Shown here: in pieces, positions 40,935 through 48,234 of the stretch
How the letters are laid out: each line of letters opens with the position of its first letter
Numbering within the stretch: position 1 is the stretch's first letter
Assembly (NCBI GenBank): GCA_902491515.1
Contig: CABUIC010000017.1
Span: forward strand, 1-56,874
Length of the DNA: 56,874 bases
Origin: an uncultured Porphyromonadaceae bacterium
GTDB taxonomy: Bacteria > Bacteroidota > Bacteroidia > Bacteroidales > Muribaculaceae
Direction: 5' to 3'
Notes under the pieces: generated by a model
What the model saw: the letters and a program-made list of their open reading frames with translations, nothing else
The model's database searches: none
What the model was told of the DNA's origin: nothing
Made by a program: the position numbers and the translations under genes

Positions 40935-41678
40935 TCACCGGCGGTGGCGCTTGCGGCGCACAGTCGAGGGTCTGGCGCAGGGCGCAGGCGCCTCAAAGGC
41001 CGGAACCTCATACGCGGTTTCTTCATAGGCCTTATAGGCCATATAGGGCTTAGAGGGCATAGTGGCTTCCTCCGAGACCTGCGCCTCCCCGGCCTCTTCG
41101 GGTGTGGCGAAGATAATGGTGTCGATGTAGGGTGCGGTGCCCTTGGGGAGATGCTCGGCGAAGGCGCCCCCTTTGCCTATGCGCCTGCGGGCATTGGCGC
41201 CGATGAGTATGGAGATGCCGAGGTTATCCTTGATTTCAAGGAATTTGGTTATGAAGAATCGCGCGGCGCCGGCCTTGTTGTACCACTCGCAGAGATAGAA
41301 GAGCGAGTCGACGACACACACCTTGGCGCCGGACTCTTTGATGGTCCGGGCAAGGTCCTTGAGGAAGGCCATGGGATCCGTAGAATCAATGTCAGCGAGG
41401 TCGATTTTGGCGTGGAGGAGATTACGGGGCTTTGTGGCGCGGCACCGCTCGGCGAAGCTGCGGTAGGTGCCGCTGATATTGATGTACAGAACTTTGCGGG
41501 TCTCCGAGACGGCCTCGGCGACGCGGAGGGCCGCATCCGCGGCTGCGGCGGAGTTTTCGCCGAGCACGCAGGCAAGTTCGCGTTCGCGCCAGAGGTTAAG
41601 ATAGAGTTTGTCGGACATTGGGAGGGAATTCGCGAAAGCGACAACCTCCTCGGCATTGGAGATTTTGAAGGGAAGCAT
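40935..41678 (-). CDS. RecA/RepA-like NTPase fold with degenerate P-loop
   Basis: The product has 247 residues. After an N-terminal helix (FKISNAEEVVAFANSLPM) comes strand-loop-helix LACVLGENSAAAADAALRVAEA, where a Walker A GxxxxGKS/T would be expected but Gly-Lys is missing (residues 40-48). A Walker B-like strand follows (AKVCVVDSLFYL, Asp124), then GISILIGANARRR and a C-terminal disordered tail with Pro, Ala and a basic end (RRKRHRR). It looks like an RecA-fold protein that has lost ATP hydrolysis. Function unknown; a DNA-associated role is suggested only by the basic tail. A 33-codon upstream reading frame lies in its leader. Confidence 0.6.
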   Translation of the reverse strand: MLPFKISNAEEVVAFANSLPMSDKLYLNLWRERELACVLGENSAAAADAALRVAEAVSETRKVLYINISGTYRSFAERCRATKPRNLLHAKIDLADIDSTDPMAFLKDLARTIKESGAKVCVVDSLFYLCEWYNKAGAARFFITKFLEIKDNLGISILIGANARRRIGKGGAFAEHLPKGTAPYIDTIIFATPEEAGEAQVSEEATMPSKPYMAYKAYEETAYEVPAFEAPAPCARPSTVRRKRHRR

Positions 41679-41691
41679 GTTTTTCGTAGTT

Positions 41692-41793
41692 TTAAATTTT
41701 GTAACAGCCCTGAGGGCGCCCGCGCAAGCGGAAGTTTGGAATTTGGAGTTGCTTTTCAGCCCGCTTAGCGGAATCAGCCAAGTAAGCTGTCAT
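41692..41793 (-). CDS. Possible 33-residue upstream ORF (leader peptide)
   Basis: ATG at 41793 to TAA at 41692, 13 bp before the NTPase-like gene, and about 17 nt after the start predicted from the TAACTTTG box at 41817-41824. The peptide is basic with a C-terminal GRPQGCYKI. It may be a leader or chance. Confidence 0.3.
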   Translation of the reverse strand: MTAYLADSAKRAEKQLQIPNFRLRGRPQGCYKI

Positions 41794-41816
41794 AGCTGAG
41801 TCAGTCGACGACAATG

Positions 41817-41824
41817 CAAAGTTA
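41817..41824 (-). promoter_or_regulatory. -7 box upstream of the NTPase-like gene
   Basis: TAACTTTG on the minus strand, 138 nt before the start codon of the NTPase-like gene; a long leader in this genome. Confidence 0.55.
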
Positions 41825-42207
41825 CAACTGAAAACCCCGGCTCCGACATCCGCCCGGCACAAGTTGCCGTTTAAGCTATTTTCACAAACCGGCACCACGC
41901 GCATAAAACATTGCAAGTAAGCAGACAAGCGCCACAACAAACCCACCCCGCAAAATGTAATTTTTTTGAGAATATACAACAGGAACGGGCGGCCGTCTCA
42001 CGACGTCCGCCCGGCCGGTTTCTAAACCTTAAAAATCTAATCCTATGAAAAAACTAATCAATCTTGCCTTTTTATGTTCATTGTTTGCTTGTCGCTGTTT
42101 CATTGTCTTTGAACCTTATACGCTTTCACAGGGACGATGGTTGAAGGCAAAGCGCTCTTTAACACAGAATTTATCCCCTTTTAACCATGAGAGTGAAAGA
42201 TTTTTAC
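41825..42207. other. Largely empty intergenic stretch with one strong hairpin
   Basis: A GC-rich hairpin (CGGGCGG...CCGCCCG) lies around 41986-42013, followed by an AT-rich start-like region with ATG at 42045 encoding a hydrophobic MKKLINLAFLCSLFACRC segment. That frame then runs under rnz in another frame and looks accidental, though a truncated signal-peptide gene cannot be excluded. No tRNA or known RNA recognised. Confidence 0.45.
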
Positions 42208-42215
42208 TATCTTTG
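42208..42215 (+). promoter_or_regulatory. -7 box of rnz
   Basis: TATCTTTG, 37 nt before the ATG at 42253; it rules out the in-frame ATG at 42187 as start. Confidence 0.65.
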
Positions 42216-42252
42216 CACTTCCGCCCTCCGAATGCCCCTCAAATCCAAGAAG

Positions 42253-43197
42253 ATGACAGAAACGCCCTCCCCCGAATCCCTGTTCTACGTCCGCATCCTC
42301 GGATGCGGCTCGGCCAAGCCTTCACTCCGTCACAATCCATCGTCGCAGGCTCTTGTCTACCATGGCCGTGTGTTTCTCATCGACTGCGGAGAGGGGACGC
42401 AGCTACAGATGGCCCGCTTCGGAGTGTCGCCGCAGAAAGTGACGGACATATTCATCTCCCACCTCCACGGCGACCATTTCCTCGGCCTTCCCGGACTCCT
42501 TGCCACTATGACGCTCCACGGACGCACGGAGCCGATACGGGTCCACACCACGGAAGAAGGCGCGGCCCTGCTCCGCCATATCCTCGGCGTACTGTCGCCC
42601 ATCGGCTCCGACATTGTGGAATACTGCGTCTACGACGCTTCGCAGGGGGCCCGCGTATACGAGGACGCCGCGCTGACAGTCGACACCGTGCCTCTCCACC
42701 ACCGCGTGCCATGCTGCGGATTCATCTTCCGCGAGAAGCCCAAGGCGCGCCACATCCGCCCGGAAGCCATCGGGACCTACGGGATTCCGTACGATAAAAT
42801 CCGGGAAATCCGCGAAGGGGCCGACTTCATCGCCGCGGACGGCACCGCCGTGGCCAACGAGGCGCTGACTCTCCCTCCATCGCCCTCGATGAGCTATGCC
42901 TACTGCTCGGACACGGCCTGCGGAAGCGACGTGGCCAAGGCCGTGCGGGGCGTGACGGTGCTCTATCACGAAGCGACTTACGGCGACTCCTGCGCCGACA
43001 AGGCCGAGGCCCGCGGCCACTCCACAGCGCGTCAGGCCGGCGTCGTGGCCCGCGAGGCTGGAGCCAAAGTCCTGATAATCGGGCATTATTCACAAGCCAT
43101 ACGCGACGAAAAAGCCCTCGCCGCCGAGGCGGAGGAAGAATTTCACGGTCCGGTGATACTGGCCGACGAAGGCCTGACAGTCAATGTCGGAGAGTAG
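42253..43197 (+). CDS. rnz: Ribonuclease Z
   Basis: The product has 314 residues from MTETPSPESLF. RNase Z cleaves the 3' end of tRNA precursors. Beta-lactamase-fold zinc motifs are complete: ILGCGSAKP at the N-terminus, LIDCGEGTQLQM, ISHLHGDHFLGLPGL (HxHxDH), PLHHRVPCCGF, YCSDTAC, LYHEATYGDS and the C-terminal GHYSQ. Start at 42232 is also possible; 42187 lies before the promoter box and is unlikely. Confidence 0.94.
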   Translation: MTETPSPESLFYVRILGCGSAKPSLRHNPSSQALVYHGRVFLIDCGEGTQLQMARFGVSPQKVTDIFISHLHGDHFLGLPGLLATMTLHGRTEPIRVHTTEEGAALLRHILGVLSPIGSDIVEYCVYDASQGARVYEDAALTVDTVPLHHRVPCCGFIFREKPKARHIRPEAIGTYGIPYDKIREIREGADFIAADGTAVANEALTLPPSPSMSYAYCSDTACGSDVAKAVRGVTVLYHEATYGDSCADKAEARGHSTARQAGVVAREAGAKVLIIGHYSQAIRDEKALAAEAEEEFHGPVILADEGLTVNVGE

Positions 43198-43240
43198 ATT
43201 ATTTGGGGCTGATACGCTCTACAATAGACCGCAATATAGA

Positions 43241-43340
43241 TGTAGGGACGTGCCATGGCACGTCCGCCTCGTTGATGGTAATTTTTACAAGAATTGAAAT
43301 GTTCAGTCGGGGCGGACGCGCCATGGCGCGTCCCTACCTT
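43241..43340. repeat. Composite palindromic element, about 100 bp
   Basis: Left hairpin TGTAGGGACGTGCCATGGCACGTCC, a spacer with GCCTCGTTGATGGTAATTTTT and a GAAATGTTCAG stretch, then right hairpin GGACGCGCCATGGCGCGTCC followed by CTAC. The ends form a terminal inverted repeat of the GTAGGGACG kind. The partial copies at 33704-33754 and 51297-51345 share the spacer. Confidence 0.85.
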
Positions 43341-43373
43341 ATTGTCAATAAGTGAAGACAAAAATATGGAGCC

Positions 43374-44426
43374 TCAGCCCATCCGGGCCGGGGAGCCGTC
43401 GGTGGTGAGGATGCGGTAGAGGAGGTCGTGGAAGAGGGCGGCGGCGTCCTGACGCGAACCCACGCCTTTGCTCCGCACGTCGTAAGTCCTTATCGACGAG
43501 ATGATATCCACTACGGCGAATGGAGGATAGTTCGCAAGTCCCGTCTTATAGTTGCGGGCCTGAAACGAGGTTTTCAGTCCCAGCACCTTCTGGATTCCGG
43601 CCTCGGAGCGGTCGGCGCTGTACCAAACGACCATAAGATTGGCGAAATAATTGAACACGGCGGCCGTGACCATCACCCAGGGCGCGGCCTTCTGGTTGTC
43701 GGCGAAATAGGCCGCGATGCGGAAGGCCTTGGCGGCGTTGCGCGCGGCGATGGCGTCCGTGAGCTCGAATACGTTGTATTCGCGGTTTACGCCCACGTTG
43801 CGCTCTACGGCCTCGGGCGTCACGGTGGCGCGGGGCGGAAGGATGGTGGCGAGCTTGTCTATCTCGTTGTAGAGCAGGCTCACGTCCGTGCCGATGAACT
43901 CCACGAGCATCTCCATGGCCTTGGGGTCGATGTTGAGCTCCTTCTCCTTGAGGCGCGCGGCGATGAGCGGGCCCATGTTGCTCTCGTAGAGCTTCCGGCT
44001 CTCGAAGAGGGTGACGGCGGGATTCTTCGCGAGGGCCTTCTTCAGCTCGGAGCCCTTGATCTCGCCTCCGCGCCAGCAGAGCACGAGCACCGTCGATGGC
44101 GAGGGCGAGAGGACGTAGCTCCTGAGCTTGTCGAGAAGGTCGGCGCGGGCATTCTGGCACTCCTTGACGATGACAAGCTGGCGGTCGCTCATCATCGGCA
44201 CCTGACGGCACTGGTCGACGATGCGCGGGATGTCGGTCTGCGGTGCGTAGAACACAAACTCGTTGAACTGCTTGTCCTCCTGAGGCACAATCTTCCCGAA
44301 CTCCTCGACCAGGGCGTCGATGAAGTATCCTTCGCCGCCGTAGAGGGCATAGACCGGCGTCAGACTCCCCGAGCGGACGGCGCGGCAGAGGGTCTCGAAA
44401 TTCTGGATGGAAGAGGGCTGGGCCAT
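43374..44426 (-). CDS. holA: DNA polymerase III delta subunit
   Basis: The product has 350 residues. The clamp-loader delta subunit opens the sliding clamp. It shows the low-conservation HolA pattern: FETLCRAVRSGSLTPVYALYGGEGYFIDALVEEF at the N-terminus in place of a working P-loop, LVIVKECQNARADLLDKL, VLVLCWRGGEIKGSELKKAL, and the C-terminal helices with NVFELTDAIAARNAAKAF and the LYRILTTDGSPAR end. Divergent from the HsdR_N gene across 51 bp. Confidence 0.9.
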   Translation of the reverse strand: MAQPSSIQNFETLCRAVRSGSLTPVYALYGGEGYFIDALVEEFGKIVPQEDKQFNEFVFYAPQTDIPRIVDQCRQVPMMSDRQLVIVKECQNARADLLDKLRSYVLSPSPSTVLVLCWRGGEIKGSELKKALAKNPAVTLFESRKLYESNMGPLIAARLKEKELNIDPKAMEMLVEFIGTDVSLLYNEIDKLATILPPRATVTPEAVERNVGVNREYNVFELTDAIAARNAAKAFRIAAYFADNQKAAPWVMVTAAVFNYFANLMVVWYSADRSEAGIQKVLGLKTSFQARNYKTGLANYPPFAVVDIISSIRTYDVRSKGVGSRQDAAALFHDLLYRILTTDGSPARMG

Positions 44427-44452
44427 GATGTTTGCGACAATGAGAAATTTTC

Positions 44453-44464
44453 CGTAAATTTACG
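44453..44464. promoter_or_regulatory. Palindromic shared -7-like box
   Basis: CGTAAATTTACG is a perfect palindrome centred in the 51-bp gap between holA and the HsdR_N gene. Each strand reads TAAATTTA, one base off TAnnTTTG, so one site could serve both directions. Confidence 0.4.
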
Positions 44465-44477
44465 CAATAATTTCCAT

Positions 44478-44954
44478 ATGACGATGCCATTCGACAAATT
44501 AAATCTCCCGCCCTATGAAGAAATCCGCCTCCGCGAGGAAGGCGGCGTCGTTCAGGTCTTCGACCGGCTTCGCGGGAAATGGCTCGTCGTCACCCCCGAG
44601 GAATGGGTGCGCCAGCACTTCGTCAATTATCTGATAACCGAACTCGGCTATCCGCACGAACTGACAGCCAACGAGGTTGCCCTGAGGCTTAACGGCACCC
44701 TGCGGAGATGCGACACCGTGGTGTTCGACCGCACGCTCCGCCCTCTTGCCATCGTAGAGTACAAGGCCCCCCAGGTGGCCGTGACGCAGAAGGTCTTCGA
44801 CCAGATTGCGCGCTACAACATCGTTCTGGAAGCCCCCTGCCTCATCGTCAGCAACGGGCTGCGCCACTACTGCTGCCGCTTCGACCGCGCCCGCGGCTCC
44901 TACGCCTTCCTCCGCGAGGTCCCCGACTATCCCACGCTTCTGAAATTCCGATAG
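44478..44954 (+). CDS. Lone HsdR_N-type nuclease domain protein
   Basis: The product has 158 residues, entirely a type I restriction HsdR N-terminal domain. The PD-(D/E)xK nuclease core is visible: Asp79 (RRCDTVVFDR), Glu94 and Lys96 (AIVEYKAP), with the preceding helix VRQHFVNYLITELGYP and the following QIARYNIVLEAPCLIVSNG. No helicase, HsdM or HsdS gene lies nearby, so it is not a classical restriction enzyme. Such single-domain proteins recur in Bacteroidales genomes. Its place beside holA suggests DNA metabolism (inference). Confidence 0.85.
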   Translation: MTMPFDKLNLPPYEEIRLREEGGVVQVFDRLRGKWLVVTPEEWVRQHFVNYLITELGYPHELTANEVALRLNGTLRRCDTVVFDRTLRPLAIVEYKAPQVAVTQKVFDQIARYNIVLEAPCLIVSNGLRHYCCRFDRARGSYAFLREVPDYPTLLKFR

Positions 44955-44968
44955 GTCCTATCGGAATT
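44944..44968. promoter_or_regulatory. 25-bp perfect inverted repeat, candidate operator
   Basis: AATTCCGATAGG-T-CCTATCGGAATT. It covers the last codons and stop of the HsdR_N gene and lies about 40 bp upstream of the -7 box at 45007-45014. There is no T-run, so it is an operator or mRNA-end structure rather than a classical terminator. Confidence 0.6.
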
Positions 44969-44983
44969 ATCCTCAACCGAGGC

Positions 44984-45014
44984 TTTACGGGCTGCCGTAT
45001 CCGGAATAACTTTG
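44984..45014 (+). promoter_or_regulatory. Promoter of the threonine/serine exporter cluster
   Basis: TTTA (44984-44987), 19 nt, TAACTTTG (45007-45014); leader about 27 nt to the ATG at 45048. Confidence 0.75.
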
Positions 45015-45047
45015 CAGCGGAAATAAAGAAACTCCAACTGCAAAATT

Positions 45048-45242
45048 ATGAATCAGGCAATGACTGTATGGTTCCTCATAGCCGGAATATTGGTTCTGGT
45101 ATTTGTATTTCAGGCTCTTGGCCACCGCCATGGCGCCCATAGCCACACTCACGCCCGCGGCCGCCACATCATCGAGCTCGGCCGCGACCGCGACATTTTC
45201 TTCATCCCGGGAGACAAAGACGATGATGACGACGATGACTGA
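45048..45242 (+). CDS. Small membrane protein with His-rich and Asp-rich segments
   Basis: The product has 64 residues: a transmembrane helix (TVWFLIAGILVLVFVFQAL), then GHRHGAHSHTHARGRH with five His, a short HIIELGRDRDIFFIPG stretch and seven Asp at the end. The promoter directly upstream and the 8-bp overlap with the exporter gene support translation. His and Asp clusters suggest metal binding. The Asp run partly reflects the GATGAC repeats that also form the next gene's start codons, so it may be a by-product. Family unknown to me. Confidence 0.55.
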   Translation: MNQAMTVWFLIAGILVLVFVFQALGHRHGAHSHTHARGRHIIELGRDRDIFFIPGDKDDDDDDD

Positions 45243-46023
45243 GCCGGTGCGGGAAGAATGCCGGGAAGAGAGCCTCACGGACTTTCTGGCTGACTATGCC
45301 GCGGCGCTTCTCGCGAGCGGAGCCACGTGCATCCGCATCGAGAAGAATGTGAAGCGCATAGCGCGGCGCTTAGGACCCGTAGCCGACATCACCGTGCTTC
45401 CCCGCCACGTGGAGGTGGCTCTATGGAGCGGCGAGGAAGGCGGGAAGGCCGACGTGGCCGTGCGGCGCACGGGCCACACCGGCGTGAATTTCAGCCACAA
45501 CGCGGCCCTGAGCCGCCTGAGCTGGGACATCGCCGACGGCCGGTGCTCCTTCGCGGAGGCCCGGACCCGTTTCCGCGACATCGTGTCGCGGCCTCCGACG
45601 GGCAAATGGGAGGTGCTTCTGCTCGCGTCGGCCGCCAACGCCTCGTTCTGCCGCCTGTTCGGAGGCGACGCGGCGGCTATGGCGATAGTCTTCATCTCCA
45701 CCCTCGCCGGCTTCAGACTCAAGCAGATAATGCTCGAAGCAAAGGCCGACGCCCGCGTGACGGTGCTCTGCGCCTCGTTTTTCTCCGCGGCCCTGAGCGC
45801 CGGAGGCCACGTGTTCGGCATCGGCGCCACGCCCGAAATCGCACTCGGCACGAGTGTGCTCTACCTCGTGCCCGGCGTGCCCTACATCAACGCCGTCAGC
45901 GACATCATCGACCGCCACTATCTCTGCGCCCTGAGCCGAATCATGGACGCATCAATCACTACAATATGCCTTTCCGCGGGCCTGTGCCTCGGCATGATGG
46001 TGCTCGGCCTGAGCTGGTTCTGA
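45235..46023 (+). CDS. Threonine/serine exporter, large subunit (ThrE N-terminal half)
   Basis: The product has 262 residues. The DUF1212/ThrE pattern is clear: LTDFLADYAAALLASGATCIRIEKNVKRIAR, a soluble beta region, then about five helices (ASAANASFCRLFGGDAAAMAIVFISTLAGFRLKQIML, YLVPGVPYINAVSDIIDRHY). With the next gene it makes a complete exporter, which in Corynebacterium ThrE is a single protein. I chose MTEPVREE (45235); ATGs at 45223 and 45226 are alternatives. Confidence 0.88.
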   Translation: MTEPVREECREESLTDFLADYAAALLASGATCIRIEKNVKRIARRLGPVADITVLPRHVEVALWSGEEGGKADVAVRRTGHTGVNFSHNAALSRLSWDIADGRCSFAEARTRFRDIVSRPPTGKWEVLLLASAANASFCRLFGGDAAAMAIVFISTLAGFRLKQIMLEAKADARVTVLCASFFSAALSAGGHVFGIGATPEIALGTSVLYLVPGVPYINAVSDIIDRHYLCALSRIMDASITTICLSAGLCLGMMVLGLSWF

Positions 46024-46041
46024 TTCAACTTACACGAAACA

Positions 46042-46536
46042 ATGATTCAGGAAATACTCGTCAAAGTTCTCGAAGACGGGCTGTTCGCGGCGATAGCGGC
46101 AATCGGTTTCTCCAGCATCAGCAGCACCCCGCGCCGCGCCTATCTCACGTGCGCGCTCATCGCCGCCGTGGGCCACGCCGTCCGGTGCATCCTCACGATG
46201 CCCGAGACTCTTGGTATGCACATAATTCCCGCCGGCACGATAGCCTCCGTGGCGGTCGGCACCCTGGCCGTCGTTCTCTCGCCGAGAATAAAATGCCCCG
46301 CCGAGGTGTGCTTTTTCCCGGCGCTCCTGCCCATGATTCCCGGAATGTACGCCTACCGCACGGTCGAGGCCCTTGTCTCCTGCCTCGCACACACCGACGA
46401 GGCCGCTTTCGGCCATTATATCTACCTCCTGTGTCTGAACGGCCTCACTTGCGCGTTTATAATAATAGGGATGGTTGTGGGCGCCACCATCCCTGTATTC
46501 GCGCTGAAGAAAATCGCCTTCCGTGCCACGAGATGA
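46042..46536 (+). CDS. Threonine/serine exporter, small subunit (ThrE C-terminal half)
   Basis: The product has 164 residues with about five transmembrane helices. DUF3815 features: GFSSISSTPRRAYLTCALIAAVGHAVR, the helix IIPAGTIASVAVGTLAVVLSPRIKCPAEVCFFPALLPMIPGMYAYRTV with the P-x-x-P-G-x-Y signature. It follows the large subunit by 18 bp. Threonine and serine efflux is the known job of the family, and serine export would fit with an active glycine-to-serine flux in this organism (inference). Confidence 0.88.
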   Translation: MIQEILVKVLEDGLFAAIAAIGFSSISSTPRRAYLTCALIAAVGHAVRCILTMPETLGMHIIPAGTIASVAVGTLAVVLSPRIKCPAEVCFFPALLPMIPGMYAYRTVEALVSCLAHTDEAAFGHYIYLLCLNGLTCAFIIIGMVVGATIPVFALKKIAFRATR

Positions 46537-46546
46537 AAAAAATCAG

Positions 46547-46554
46547 TACATTTG
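46547..46554 (+). promoter_or_regulatory. -7 box of the LysR gene
   Basis: TACATTTG, 8 nt before the ATG at 46563. Confidence 0.6.
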
Positions 46555-46562
46555 CATTCGAT

Positions 46563-47462
46563 ATGGAACTACGACAGCTGAAATATTTTGTAAAAACGGC
46601 TGAGTCGCCGAGTTTTTCGGAAGCGGCGAAAGCCCTGAACGTGGCGCAGAGCACCCTCTCCCAGCAGATCCGCCAGCTCGAGGACGAGCTCGGGGTGAGA
46701 CTCTTCGAGCGGAACACCCACTCCATAAGCCTCACGGAGGCCGGCGCCGAGATGCTTCCCGCCGCGCGCCAGACGCTCCACGACGCCGACCAGTGCGCCG
46801 ACCGCATCCGCGACCTCCGCGGGCTGAACACAGGGACGCTGAACATCGGAGTGACTTATTCGTTCAGCCCGATTCTGACGGAGGTGCTGATCTCATTCAT
46901 GAAAAGCTATCCGAAAATCAGGCTCAACATCTGCTACAAGCCGATGGAGGAGCTGATGGAGCTGCTGCGCAAACGGGAAGTGGATTTCGTGCTGGCCTTC
47001 AAGCCCCTCCACCATCTGCCGGATGTGGAGTCGCACATCCTCTTCCAGAACAGCCTCGCCGCAGTGGTGGGTCCGGGCCATCCCATCGCCTCCCGCAAGA
47101 AGGTGAGCCTCGCCGAGCTCGCGGAGTATGACCTCGCGCTTCCGGCCCGCGGCCTTCAGGCACGCAACGCCTTCGAAGCCATCCCTGGCCCCCGCGAGCG
47201 CTTCAACATACGGGTGGAAATCAACGAGGTGAACATTCTTCTGAAGCTCGTCAGACAGACCTCCCTCGTGACCGTCCTTGCCGAGGACTCGGTCTACAGC
47301 GAGCGCGAGGTCAGGGCCGTGCCGCTCGACATTCCCGGCAACGACATGGACGGCTGTGTACATATCCTCAAGGATACGTACCACAAGCATTCGATGAAAG
47401 AGTTTATCAGGCTGCTGGAGGAATCCCTGGCCGTGAAGGAGCGCCGGAATTCGTGGATATAG
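46563..47462 (+). CDS. LysR-family transcriptional regulator
   Basis: The product has 299 residues. The N-terminal winged HTH is canonical: MELRQLKYFVKTAESPSFSEAAKALNVAQSTLSQQIRQLEDELGVRLFERN, followed by the linker helix and a periplasmic-binding-like effector domain (LNIGVTYSFSPILTEVL, EVDFVLAFKPLHHLPDVESHIL). I prefer the ATG at 46563 since it begins the family's usual first residues and follows a -7 box; an upstream ATG at 46533 overlapping the exporter stop is the alternative. It may control the exporter genes, with which it is nearly contiguous. Confidence 0.93.
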   Translation: MELRQLKYFVKTAESPSFSEAAKALNVAQSTLSQQIRQLEDELGVRLFERNTHSISLTEAGAEMLPAARQTLHDADQCADRIRDLRGLNTGTLNIGVTYSFSPILTEVLISFMKSYPKIRLNICYKPMEELMELLRKREVDFVLAFKPLHHLPDVESHILFQNSLAAVVGPGHPIASRKKVSLAELAEYDLALPARGLQARNAFEAIPGPRERFNIRVEINEVNILLKLVRQTSLVTVLAEDSVYSEREVRAVPLDIPGNDMDGCVHILKDTYHKHSMKEFIRLLEESLAVKERRNSWI

Positions 47463-47469
47463 GCGCGGG

Positions 47470-48102
47470 TCAGAACAGATATGCGAGGCGCACGGTCCAC
47501 TGGTTGGTGCGGGCGCTGAAATCGTCGAGAAGGACGGTTTTCAGCGTGTAGGTCATACCCCAGGTGTAGGAAGCCGACACCTGCCAGTGCTTCCACAGCT
47601 CGAAGCCGAGACCGGCGGTGAGGCCAAGCTCGCCGCCCGAGAATTTGTAGGGGTTGCCGACTCCGGGATTGCCCTTGGGACGGCTGTGGCCCACGGCTAT
47701 CGAGAAATCGGGACCACCGTAGACAAAGGGCGCGATTTTGTCCTCGAGGCCGTTCATGCGCGTCCATTTGAAGCGCACATGCAGGGGAATCTGGAGCTCG
47801 TGGACCATCACGTGGTCGCGGCCGAAGCCCTGGCTCGACCATATCAGGCGCTTCCCGAGGTCCACGAATGCCCCCTGCTGGTTGTAAAGAAGCCCGAGAT
47901 CGATGCCGAAACCTATGCCGGGGAACATGAGCTCGCCCTGGATGCCTGCCTGCCATGCCACGGCCTGATCGACGGGAACGAGGTCCTGCTTGAAACTGAA
48001 GTTCGTGATGTTGACGCCGGCCACGGGGCCGTATCTGAATTCCGCGCGCGCCACGCCCGCAATCGCGGCAAGGACAAGCACAAGAGTGAAAAGTCGTTTC
48101 AT
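47470..48102 (-). CDS. Outer membrane beta-barrel protein (OMP_b-brl_2 type)
   Basis: The product has 210 residues: signal peptide ending GVARA, then an eight-stranded barrel with alternating strands (FRYGPVAGVNITNF, GFGIDLGLLYNQQG, LQIPLHVRFKW, PFVYGGPDFSIAVG, ELGLTAGLGFELWKHWQVSASYTWGM) ending in the outer-membrane-sorting aromatic LAYLF. Function unknown. A TACCTTTG box (minus, 48126-48133) gives a leader of about 17 nt. It is convergent with the LysR gene with only 7 bp between. Confidence 0.88.
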   Translation of the reverse strand: MKRLFTLVLVLAAIAGVARAEFRYGPVAGVNITNFSFKQDLVPVDQAVAWQAGIQGELMFPGIGFGIDLGLLYNQQGAFVDLGKRLIWSSQGFGRDHVMVHELQIPLHVRFKWTRMNGLEDKIAPFVYGGPDFSIAVGHSRPKGNPGVGNPYKFSGGELGLTAGLGFELWKHWQVSASYTWGMTYTLKTVLLDDFSARTNQWTVRLAYLF

Positions 48103-48125
48103 ATTCCTTCGGTAGATTATGGCGA

Positions 48126-48133
48126 CAAAGGTA
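48126..48133 (-). promoter_or_regulatory. -7 box of the outer membrane beta-barrel gene
   Basis: TACCTTTG on the minus strand, 23 nt before the ATG. Confidence 0.55.
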
Positions 48134-48218
48134 AGAAAAAAACTTTGTACGCGCGTGTTTCTTAACTCATTTTATAAATTAGAGGGAAGCGAGAGTTGCC
48201 GAGGCGCGAAAAATGTTG

Positions 48219-48226
48219 TAACTTTG
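48219..48226 (+). promoter_or_regulatory. -7 box of the AgcS gene
   Basis: TAACTTTG with TTGC at 48196-48199; it ends 8 nt before the ATG at 48235. Confidence 0.7.
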
Positions 48227-48234
48227 CACCTATT

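Noticed and set aside
41825..42010. Possible small RNA (6S-like) in the gap before rnz
   Set aside because: One strong hairpin but no recognisable RNA family pattern or paired promoter and terminator.
42045..42797. Frame beginning with a signal-like MKKLINLAFLCSLF
   Set aside because: It runs into rnz in another frame with Arg/Pro/His-rich shadow residues; at most the first few dozen codons could be a truncated gene.
44478..44954. Type I restriction system
   Set aside because: Only the HsdR N-terminal nuclease domain is present; no helicase, methylase or specificity subunit in the window.
45327..46562. Long N-terminal extension of the LysR gene frame
   Set aside because: The extension is Arg/His/Pro-rich shadow of the exporter genes; the LysR family start and a -7 box are at 46563.
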